Part shown: in pieces, positions 34,901 through 46,900 of the stretch
Position numbering within the stretch: the stretch's first letter is position 1
How the letters are laid out: every line of letters starts with the position of its first letter
Source of the DNA: Ahaetulla prasina
Taxonomy: Eukaryota; Chordata; Lepidosauria; Squamata; Colubridae
Assembly: GCF_028640845.1 (NCBI RefSeq)
Contig: NC_080542.1
Location: forward strand, 17,266,783-17,330,782
Direction of reading: 5' to 3'
Length of the DNA stretch: 64,000 bases
Position numbers and translations under genes: made by a program
The notes under the pieces: generated by a model
The model's database searches: none
What the model was told of the DNA's origin: nothing
The model's input: only the letters and a program-made list of their open reading frames with translations

Positions 34901-37900
34901 TTGCTTTATAGAACTGCAGATATGTTCTAATTCAGTGCTTCCCAAAACCTGGAGTTTTTCTTTGGAGTTTCCTGGAGTTTATTTAACCACATAAACCAGT
35001 GGTTAAATCTGAACCGGTTTACTACCAGTTAGCTGGCTGTGCATGCGCGCTATGCATACATGCCCAGTGCACACCATGCACCAAATGCAAAGTGCATGCG
35101 CAGTGCATGCCAAAAGGAGGCATGGGGTAAGTAGAACAGTGCAAGGAGGGGTGATCTGCTGTGGCGCGTGAACTTTTTTTTTACTTTTAAAAGCATTTTT
35201 TTACAACCTATTTGGCCGAATAGGTTGTGTAAAAAATGCTTTTAAAAGTAAAAAAAAAGGCTGTGATGATCGCATGGCTCAGCTGGGATTGTCAGAGGCT
35301 TTTTTTTACCTTTTAAAAGCATTTTTTAAAAGAAGTGGCAAGTGGGGAAGCACCGACAGAGCATTGGGTCGGCATGGGGGTGGGGGGTGGGAAGGGATTT
35401 TTGCTACCAGTTCTCCGAACCACCTGCTGCCATCGCTACCGGATTGACCGATCCAGTCCGATCCAGGAACATTTCACCCGGTGGTGGGATTCAGCCAGTT
35501 CGCATCACTTCAGGAGAACCGGCTGTTAACTGTCTGAACAGTTTGGCAAACTGGTTGTTGGAAGAAATCATTAGAGCAGAGAACCGGTTATTAAATTACT
35601 TGAATTCCACCACTGATTTCACCCCTAACATAAACCCATTATCCATCATAACAGCCACATTTAAACTGACTTAAAGTGTCCTACGTGTACTAAAATGTCC
35701 AAAAATCTCTCAAGGTATCCCTATTAAGATGAAAATGGATGTATTACCAAGGGTAATTTGTTGATATGACATAAAGATCATTCCATGATCTTTTGAAGTT
35801 TGAGAAGACTTTCGGATAAGCACTTGAATAATGAAGAAAAAAGTTTGGGAAGCATTTTTCTAAGTGAATACAACCTCAATGCTTCTGAAGCTAAAACATT
35901 CCTGAGAATTGGTATCGCTTTTACCTGTCCGGTTTTCATCTCCACCAGGTGTAATGTCCCCTCCACGGTACCCACAATGGCCAATTTTCCCGAAGGAGCA
36001 AGAGAAACAGAAGAAGGAGTGGAAGGAAGGTTCAAAACGAGGCTGTTAATTAAAAGTAAAAAGGCCGATGAAGATTCTGTCACCCAGTTAGAGCTGTCTG
36101 GAAATTGAATTATGGCAGCTGGATTTTTTTCTTTTTGGTATAATAAGATTCATTGCTTATCCAAGCAGTTCTTCAGTCTGAGCAAACTCGAGTATGCAAA
36201 GCATTTGCTAGAACAATTGTTGAATACAGCTCATCTGTCTGGAACCCACACTGCATATCGAACATAAATACAATCGAGACAGTCCAGAGATATTTCACAA
36301 GAAGAGTCCTCCACTCCTCTGCTCGCAATAAAATACCTTATGCCACCAGACTCCAAATTTTGGGCTTAGACAACTTAGAACTATGCTGACTTCAGTCTGA
36401 CCTAAACATAGTACATAAAATTATCTACCACAATGTCCTATCTGTCAATGACTACTTCAGCTTCAACCACAACAATATACGAGCAAATAATAGATACAAA
36501 TTCAAGGTAAACCGCTCCAAACTCGATTGCAGAAAATATGACTTCAGTAACAGAGTGGTCAATGCCTGGAACGCACTACCTGACTCTGTGGTTTCTTCCC
36601 CAAACCCCCAAAACTTTAAACTTAAACTATTTGCTGTTGACCTCACCCCATTCCTAAGAGGTCTGTAAGGAACGTCCATAAGTGCACCTGCGTGCCTACC
36701 GTCCCTGTCCTAATATTCCTTTTTACTTACTCTTTTCATGTATCCAAATTATTTTTATACTTTTACCTGTTATCTTATATATGGTTGACAAATAAAATAA
36801 ATAAATAAATAAATCTGTGGAGATAAAATAAATAAATAAATAAATCTGTGGAGATTCTCAGTCATCCAGGTGTGAAAGGAATGAATCAGGACCAAAACTA
36901 GGTAGGCCTCAAATTGAATTGCCATATATTAACAGTGCAAGCTAGAAAGACTTCGCAAGGATAAAGTAATGTTTGTGATCAGCTGCATTAGCATCAGTTA
37001 ATCATCTGTGCTAAGTAGATGGTCTCAAAAGCTACATTGAACCAAGGAAGTCAAGAAACATTCAGAAACAAGGGAAGTAAAAATAGCAGATGGTAAAAGA
37101 TTTCACATGTTCATGTGAGTATGTGTTAAACTGATGGTCAGTATTGGGTACACGGAACTGACTCAGCAAGAAATATCTGCTGAGGACTGTTAGAAATAAG
37201 GTATAAAAGAAGGAGATGAAGTCTGGTTCAACGCCACTGGCCTACAGCTGTCTTTACTAGACCAGCTAGGGCCTCATTGCAATGGGCTGTTAATGTAAGT
37301 TGTACTCTGTATGATGGCTTCCTCATATTGAAATTGCTCATGAAAATAAACCTCTGATCTTAAAGTAAGATTTATTGCTTGTGGTTTCCTCTTTGGGTTT
37401 TTTTATCGGGATATTCTCGCGACACAGGTCATAGGTGTCTCAAAGGTGCTGTTCCAAAAGGCAACTGGATTGTTTTTCTCCCTGAGGAAGAATACATTTT
37501 GTTTCTCATCCAAGAAGCGTCATCAGTTCTAAAGCTTCTTGGATGACAACTGATGAAGCTTCTTGGATGAGAAGTGAAACATCTTCTTCTTCCTCAGGAG
37601 AGAAAAACAATATAGTTGCCTTTTGAAAAAGCACCTTGGAGTCAATCTGAGCAAGTAGCTTAGGGGAACTGCATCTATGTCCTCTGATGCGGCTTAATTT
37701 CTCACCTTATCTGAATAAGATTCCTAGGTGGAATAGACAGAAAGTCTTTGGGGTGTAAATAACCAACTTGATAAGACTGAAGAAGCTACTTGGATAAACA
37801 ACAAAATGTTGGCTGCCCAAAAGAGATTGGACAAGGCATTTGTCTCCTGTTTGAGCAGAGGGGTGAACTAGAACAACAGTCTCCAACCTTGGCAACTTTA

Positions 37901-40900
37901 AGACTTGTGGACTTCAACTCCCAGAATGCTGGGAATTGAAGTCCACAAAGGCTTAAAGTTGCTAAGGTTGGAAACCCCTGAACTAAAAGATCTCCAAAAT
38001 CCCTTCCAATTCTGTTATCCTGTTTCGAACCAACAAAAAAAGAAGTCCCTTTGACATGACTCAACTTCCAGATAAATGAGGGGTGGTGGATAATAACATG
38101 CATGAGAAGAAAAGGACCCCATCCCTCCTTTAGAGCGTTACCTCTTGGTTTGCTGGGCCCTCTCAGGTTTGTTAATCCATTTCAGGAAAGGTTTCCCGCA
38201 TTTCTGGAGAGCCACCTGGGCTTGTAAGCAGAGATCTAAAGAACTGGGTTCATTTGCTGCCTGCTGCAAGAGCAGTAGAGGATTCTGGGAAAGCAGCCCA
38301 AAGTTTCTTTGCAAAAAGTCAGAAAATAAATTGACTGCCTCACTGGGTTCTGAGCCAGCAGCTGTTGCTAAAGAAAACAATGGACAGATTCATATTATCA
38401 GACACTTTTAGGATACTTGTATTTCTGCAGAAAGAGCCCCTTGCAAGGCCAGCCTCTAAATCTGAGAGGTCCAGCCTTGGCAACTTTCATATCTGAGAAG
38501 TTCAACTCTCAGGAATTCCACAGACAGTACGGGGAATTCTGGGAGATGATCCATAGATCTTAAAGTTATTGAGGAATTATTGAGTCTGTCATCTGCACCT
38601 CTATAACTGTCTGGTTTGATTCTGCAACCCAACAAGACAGACCCAGACTTCAGAAGATAATTAGAACTGCAGAAAAAACAATTGCTACCAACCTGCCTTC
38701 CATTGAGGACCTGTATACTGCACGAGTCAAAAAGAGGGCTGTGAAAATATTTACAGATCCCTCACATCCTGGACATAAATTGTTGCAACTCCTACCCTCA
38801 AAACAACGCTACAGAGCACTGCACACCAGAACAACTAGACACAAGAACAGTTTTTTTCCTGAACGCCATCACTCTGCTAAACAAATAATTCCCTCAACAC
38901 TGTCAAACTATTTACTAAATCTGCACTACTATTAATCTTCCCATCATTCCCATCACCAATCTCCTTCCACTTATGACTGTAACTTTGTTGCTTGTATCCT
39001 TACGATTTATACTGATATTGTTTCCTGATTGGTTATTTGTACCCTATCACTATCATTAAGTGTTATAAGTGTTGTACCTTGATGAAGATATCTTGTCTTT
39101 TTATGTATACTGAGAGCATATGCACCAAGACAAATTCCTTGTGGGCCCAATCACACTTGGCCAATAAAAATTCTATTCTATTCTATTCTATATCTTAAAG
39201 TTGCCAAGGTTAGACATCCCTGCCCTAAATGAAGCCTGCAATTTTTCCCTCCCAGCTAAAAAGTTGCAGCCGTTTGCTAAGTCTGTGACTCCCCAACTAG
39301 TTGGTGGGGAGGGCATAACAATGCTTTTTGAACTCCTGTTTTCAATTCCACAGTGGCTCACCATAGAGTGCGTAGGCTTCAGAGAGGCTACGGAGATGGC
39401 CGAGATGAAGATGAGCACTGATAACCTTTAAATCAGTCAGGAAAGAAGCCAGAACATCCAAATAGCCACATTGGACCTGTGGAAGAAGAATTATAATTCA
39501 AGAAGGACACTCTTTAGAGCAGTTTTTTTCAACTTTGGCAGCTTGGAAATTTGTAGACTTCAACTCCCAGATTTCCCCAGCCAGGAAAGGAACTAGGAGG
39601 CTGTGAGTTCTAGTCCTGTTTTGGGCACAAAGCTAATGATCTTCAGCCAGTCACTTTCTCTCAACTCAAGGAAGGAGGCAATGGCAAACACTTCCAAAAA
39701 ACTTTGCCAAAAAAACCCTGCAGGGACTTGCAAGGGAATCTCCACAAATCGGACATGACTGAACATGAAGAAAAAAAATGAAGAACTCTGTATGTAAAGA
39801 AAATGTTTTAAAATGGATTTTTTTTCCCTGAAAGATGCACTTCCAGTTCCTTATGTACACAGAATTTATTATTATGCTCATTTTTCTCTATAACCATTTA
39901 AATCTCCAAGAAACTGCTTCTATTCAAACAAAGTCAGCTTCTCTAAGAGCTTTCAAGTCACTTACCAAGTGGTATGGCAGGGCAGTTAATGCCTCTGCCT
40001 CAGACTTCTGGAAGGTCCGGGAACCATCTGGGTCTGAAAGTTTCCACCAGTGAGCTACAGAGGAGATAAATATTAGGCAACTGCTCATCAGTGCCCCTAA
40101 TAGGTTGAAGTTAAACACTGTCTCCCACTATGAAAAATACTGCTTCCCTCTGGAGTTTGGCTGGGTGGGCCTGGCTGGGTGGGTGTGGCATGGCTGGGTG
40201 GGCCTGGCTGGGTGGGTGTGGCAGGGGAAGGTTACTGCAAAATCCCCATTTCCTCCTGATCAGGTGGGACTTGGGAGGCAGAGAATAGATGGGGGCGGGG
40301 CCAGTCAGAGGTGGTATTTACCGGTTCTCCAAACTTCTCAAAATTTCCGCTACCGGTTTTCCAGAACTGGTCAGAACCTGCTGAAAACCACCTCTGGCTG
40401 GGGTGCTGCACTGATCTATTCAATGATGGCACAATTTAACACAAGTACAGATAGATTTCAATAAGTACAGTGATGAACCTAACCAAATGGTCTCATTATT
40501 CTAATTTATATTATCCAAAGTGATATTTCTATGGAAAAATGTGGAAATTGGTTCCAGGTCAATGGAAATGGGGGATAAAAATTTTAAAATATAAATTTGA
40601 TATGTATGTTGACAAAGTATTACAGAAAAGAATATAAAGAATATACGTTTAATTTAAAAACTGTTAATTTAAAGAGTCACCCTGTTTCCTCCAAAATAAG
40701 ACACTTCCTGATAATAAGTCCAATTGGGCTTTTAAACCCATGGCAATAAGGCCAAGTGCTTATTTCAGGGTTCCAAAAAAAAAGTATAAGACAGGGTCTT
40801 ATTTTCGTGGAAACACAGTAGCTAAAGAAAGCAAAATACAGATGCAATCCTCAATTTATAATAAGTTCACATAAGGACCGCGGTGTTTGCTTAATGATTG

Positions 40901-43900
40901 ATGCAAAAAAGTCATAAAGTCAGACTAGTCATGTGATGACCTGCTTTACAACTGTCGTGACTTATGACCCTAATTGCCAGGCTCAACTACGGTCATAAGT
41001 GAAGGACTACTTGTAAAAGCAATAACAATTTTATTGTAGATTCAGGCACATTAAAATTTTTAGCATTTTGGCACTGTTATGAACATGTTTATGTTTTTCA
41101 GCTACATCAAATTTTCTGCCCTAATGTAAAATTCTTTCTTAAACTACTACTGTTCTCTTCTGACAGACTCATTCTTGTCTCCAAAGTTCCTAAAGGCAAG
41201 AAAAGAAGCAACAGATGGAAACTAAATAAGAATAAGAAGAAATCTAGAACTGAGAAGAAAATTCCTGCTATTCAGAACAATTGATCAGGGGAACAACTTG
41301 TCTCCAGAAGTTGTGGGTGCTCCAACACTGGAGGTTTTTAAGAAGATACCGGACAATCACTTGTCTGAAATGGTATAGGGTCTCCTGCTTGAGCAGTGGG
41401 TTGGACTAGAAGACCTCCAAGGTCCCTTCCAACCCTGCTTTTCTGTTATTCCTTTTGGCGCAGATGATTAACAGTGTCAAAATCCCTACCTGCAACATGT
41501 GCTAGTTTCAATTGCACAGGCACCAGCCTCAAATTAACTGAATGTTCGGCTGGATTAAACACACCCTGGTATCAATTTACAATTTGCACAAGAGGAAATA
41601 TCGCACTATTTGAACTCGCATTGAAAACGAATATGTACTTTTCAAACTCGTACTAATTGCGACCTACCTGAATTTAAAGATCACCCAAGATTAAGAAGAA
41701 AAATTTAAGGGAAAAAAAATTGAAAGAATTGTTACCTGCCAAGAACACTTGAGCTGTGTGTTCCAGTCCTGGTTTTTTCAAGTAGCGCCGTTCTACCGCC
41801 ATCCTCAAGGGGGTTCCACAGAGTTGCAGCCGAGAACCTGGGAGCTCTGATGGGGAACCGCAAGCTCCAAGAAGACTATGAAGAAATAGCAGAGAGATGG
41901 ATTTAGTTTTCTATTTCCCACCCTCTCCCAAATAATCAGTGCCATCCACTTCAGGATCAAGCTACAGCCTCGGTAAAGAATTTAGACAAGAATCTCAGTC
42001 TCACCTCCAAGTTGGTTTTGAACTTATTTTTTACATTTGTACTCTGATAGTCCTACAGACCAGTATTTCTCAATACTGGGTAACTTCAAGATGTGTGGAC
42101 TCAAAGTACCAGAATTCCTCAGGCAGCCTGCTGCATGGAGAATTCTGGGAGCTGAAGTCCACACATCTTGACATTGCTAAGGTTGTGAAACATAGCTCTA
42201 GACATCCTTAAGAGTCTGCCCGCCTATATGACATACACTAGATCAGGGCCGTCAAACTCACGGCCCATGGGCCAAATGCGTCACACGCTGGTCACGCCCA
42301 CGCCCGGTTTAGCGAAGAGGGGTGGAAAGTCCCGATAAGTCACGTGACGACACTGTAACGATGCGAGTTTGACACCCCTGCACAACATTGAGAGGCTACA
42401 ATTGGGCTCGAAATCACCCAAGAAAATCAGTGGAAAGCTTTATCTAGGGCAGTGACGGTAACCTTTGTGGCACCAAATGCCAAAAACGCACATAACCTGT
42501 GCACATGTGCACATAACCATAATGCATGAGCGTGTGGACCCTGCATGCCTTGCGCATGCACGTAGGACCCTACACATGTGTGCATAACCCCTTTGTGCAA
42601 CACGCAATCCCACGCATGCAGTGCGCCTCCCACATGTGCCCCTCCCCTCCGCGCATGCACAGCAGAAACCCAAAAACCAGCTGGATGGCAGGAGGTGCAT
42701 ACGCATGAGCGGCGGAGCAGAGCTGGGGTGACAGCTCACATGCCCACAGAAAAGGCTCTGCATGTCACCTGTGGCGAGTGTGCCATAGCCATCACGGATC
42801 TAGGGCTACCAAAGTTGCGTTGCAAAACCCCAAATGATTAGGAAAGAGCAGTAGTTAGTCTCTCTATGTCTCTCTTCTGCCCCCTGTTGGTTGTCTACAT
42901 ATTTGCAGGCCAGTGATTGCATCCCTAATCTAATTGCCACTTCTATCTTTTATAGGAGCGCTTGGCATCCCATACATGAAGGCTCCATTTATGCATCTAC
43001 CACACAGAGCAACTCACACCCTATAGAGGAGAATTATCTTTGTTCAGCCAGAACCCCAAAAGTGAGTTCCTCACCCCCTCAGGCTCCGCAGTAGGTCAAA
43101 GAAGAGAGCTGTGGGGAAATTGCCAACGTGTCTTCCAGCATTAATGGCTTTTTCCAAGGTTACGGTGGTCCCATTTAATTCCTTCCACATAGCAAGGATA
43201 GAATAGAGATCTTGTTCCATTAGTCCTGCAGGGATCAAAGACATAGTAGCCTTTCAGTGGAGCAACTTAGAGCCTTCCAGATATTTTGCATCAAAACATT
43301 ACCTTAATTATATCTATACATCTCCTTGTTTCCTTCTATCATTTAAGGAAGGTGACGTGAAGGTTTCCCCTAATTTTAAACTTATCACAACCCTTGAGAG
43401 GTTGAGCTGAAAGAGAATGGCAGGATCAAAGTCACTTCAAACGCCTTCAAACTAGATGAGCCACAGTGGCCCAGTGGTTAGAAGGCAGTACTGCAGGATA
43501 CTTCAGCTGACTGCCAGCTGACTGCAGTTTGGCAGATCGAATCTCACTAGGCTCAAGGTTGACTCAGACTTCCATCCTTCTGAGGTCGATAAAATGAGGA
43601 CCCCGATTGTTGGGGGCAATATACTGACTCTGCAAATCGTTTAGGGAAAGCTGTAAAGCAATGTGAAGTGGTATATAAGTCTAAGTGCTATTTCTATCTT
43701 CAGGTGTCAAGTTCAAATCTTCCACCGCAATATTCCTGGAAGGATGCATCATCTCCAATGGCTTCCCTTCCTTCCCATCCATCAAAAATCATATTAATAA
43801 ATAATATTTGTAGTTCAGGGTTGAAATGAGGGGTCCTTGGTGCTCTCTCTGAGCTTAGTTGTTTGTTTTTTGCAGACATTTCATTACCCAACTAGGTAAT

Positions 43901-46900
43901 ATCATCAGTGCTAGAACTGCTACTCCCTTCTAGCACTGTAGTTAGAATAGCACTTAGATTTATATACCGTGTTTCCCCGAAAATAAGATCCTGTCTTATA
44001 TTTTTTTGAACCCTGAAATAAGTGCTTGGCTTTATTGCCATGCACTCAAAAGTCTGATTGGGCTTATTATCAGGGAATGTCTTATTTTGGGGGAAACAGT
44101 GCTTTACAGCCCTCTCTAAGTAGTTTGGGGAATCAGCAACTTTCCCCCAACAATCTGGGTCCTCATTTTACCGACCTCAGAAGGATGGAAGGCTAAATCA
44201 ATCTTGAGCTAGTCAGGATAAAACTCCTGGAGTGAGCAGTGAGCAGTACTGCATTCTAACCACAGCACTACCGCAGCTCAAATGTTACCTAGATGTTACT
44301 TAATTTGGGTAATGAAACATCTGCAAGAAAACAACCGAGCTCAGAGAGCACCAAGCATCCCTTAAAGGTCTTGTTTATGAGCACTGGCACCTGCAGCCCA
44401 AAGCCAGTGATCCTCTGAATATTCACACATAACATCCCCCTTGCAACATACCATTTCTGCTGGCCCAGAGAGACACCAAAGTGATAGCAACCAGCTCCAG
44501 CCCGTGATCTTGCTCTATGCAACCCAACAAGTGTTGCATCATTAGGGGAAGAGAGATGGGAAGTTTCTGGATCCGTTCCGAGAGCTGAGACCAAAAAGAG
44601 GGATAGATTAAAAAAATAAAATAAAAAGAAGAATGACAGATGAAATCTCTTGCGGTTCAGTGATGCGCAGAAATCTTGTTTTTTCCAAACCTCTCTTTCT
44701 CCTAAGAATTCTTATAAGGCAAGGGTGTCAAACTGATTGAGGGCCGCATCAAGGTTATGTTTCACCTGGGGGGAAGTGGCGGGCGTGGCCATGGTAGGCA
44801 TGGCCAGCTTGATGTCACTCCTGTCAAGGGCACCTGTGGTGGCCCGAGCACTCTGCCACTGAAAATGGGCTCCCATATTTGGCCCCGATGGCTTCCTGAA
44901 ACCCTATGACAGCTCGGGAGGAGCTCTGTTTTCACTGGCAGAGGCATCACGGGCCGGTCCTTCGTTGTTTCCAGGGCGGCCCCACAGGCCAGATCTAAGC
45001 AGCCCATGGGCCGGATGCAGGCCACAGACCTTGAGTTTGATACCCCTGTTCTGCAGAAAAAATAATTGCTTCCAACCTGCCTTCCATTGAGGACCTGTAT
45101 ACTGCACGAATCAAGAAGAGGGCCGTGAAAATATTTACAGACCCCTCGCATCCTGGACATAAACTGTTTCAACTCTTACCCTCAAAACGACGCTATAGAG
45201 CATTGCACACCAGAACAACTAGACACAAGAACAGTTTTTACCCGAAGGCCATCACTCTGCTAAACAAATAATTCCATCAACACTGTCAGACTATTTACTG
45301 AATCTGCACTACTATTAATCGTCTCATAGTTCCCATCACCAATCTCTTTCCACTTATGACTGTATGACTATAACTTGTTGCTGGCAATCCTTATGATTTA
45401 TATTGATATATTGATCATCAATTGTGTTGTAAATGTTGTACCTTGATGAACGTATCTTTTATTTTATGTACACTGAGAGCATATGCACCAAGACAAATTC
45501 CTTGTATGTCCAATCACACTTGGCCAATAAAAAATTCTATTCTATTCTATTCTAAGGGAATCCCGTACCTTCTCATAGAGGGCAAAAAGACGCAGGTCCT
45601 GGATTAGCAAGCTCAGGTATAAAGGCTGTCGAGAGCCACGTTTGAGAAGCACAAGTCGCATCTGTGGAGAGAAGAGATTAGAGCTCTAGAAGTAGAAACA
45701 AAACTCCTTGTTTTGTTGATTTTCAGCCCACTCTTTATCCCATTCCTTCCAAATAAAATGGGTTACAACTTTCCTACAATCTCCCAACAAACTTCAGGAA
45801 GGAATGCAAATTTGAACCTGAGTTTCCATGATGCTATGAGCCCCTGAATTTTGAAGGCTCTGCGTCAAATGCTCCCATCCCACTTCATTTGCACTGAAGG
45901 GACAATATAGGCAGTCCTCGACTTACGACCAAGAACTTATGTGGCTAAGTGAAAAATATGTTAAGAGACTTTTGCCCCATTTAATGACTTTTCTTGCCAC
46001 ATTTGTTAAGCGAATCACTGCAACTGTTGAATTAGTAACACGGCTGTTAAGTGAATCGGGATTCCCCATTGATTTGGCTTGTCAGAACGTCGCAAAAGAG
46101 GATCACGTGACCCCAGGACACTGGAACCGTCATAAGTGTGAGTCACCTATAAAGCATCCGAATATAAATCACGTGATCATGGGGATGCTGCAATGATCAT
46201 AATTGTGGACAGTGTTCATAATTTTAATTTTTCAGTGCTGTTGTAATTTCAAACGGTCACTAAGCAAACAGTTGTAAGTTGAGGACTACCTGTATATGCT
46301 AGAGCTGTGATGGCGAACCTATCACACGGTGCCACAGGTGGCACATGGAGCCATATCTGTGGGCACGTGAGCATTGCCCTAGCTCAGCTCCAGTGCACAT
46401 GCGTGTGCCAGCTAGCTGATTTTCGGGCCTTCTGGGCCCACCGGAAATCGGGAAACAGGCTGTTTCTGGCCTCTGGGGTTGGGGGGTGGGGCAAGCCATT
46501 TTTTCCCTTCCTAGGCTCCAAGAAAGCCTCTAGAGCCTGGGGAGGGCAAAAAATGGGCCTACTGGACCCACTGTGCCATCGTGTGCCAAAAGAGAGGGGG
46601 TTGTGCACGCATGTGCAGGGCAAGGCGCATTGAATTATGGATGTGGGCCTCTGGAGCCTTGGGAGAGTGAAAAATGGGCCTTCCGGGCCCACCAGAAATC
46701 GGGAAACAGGCTGTTTCCGACCTCCGGAGGGCCTCCAGGGTGGAGGGTGGGACAGGCCGTTTTCACCCTCCCCAGACTCCAAGAAAGCCTCTGGAGCCTA
46801 GGGAGGGCGAAAAATGGGCCTACTGGGCCCACTGTGCCATTGTGTGCCAAAAGAGAGACGGTTGTGTGCGCATTGGCAGGGCAAGGCGCATTGAATTATG

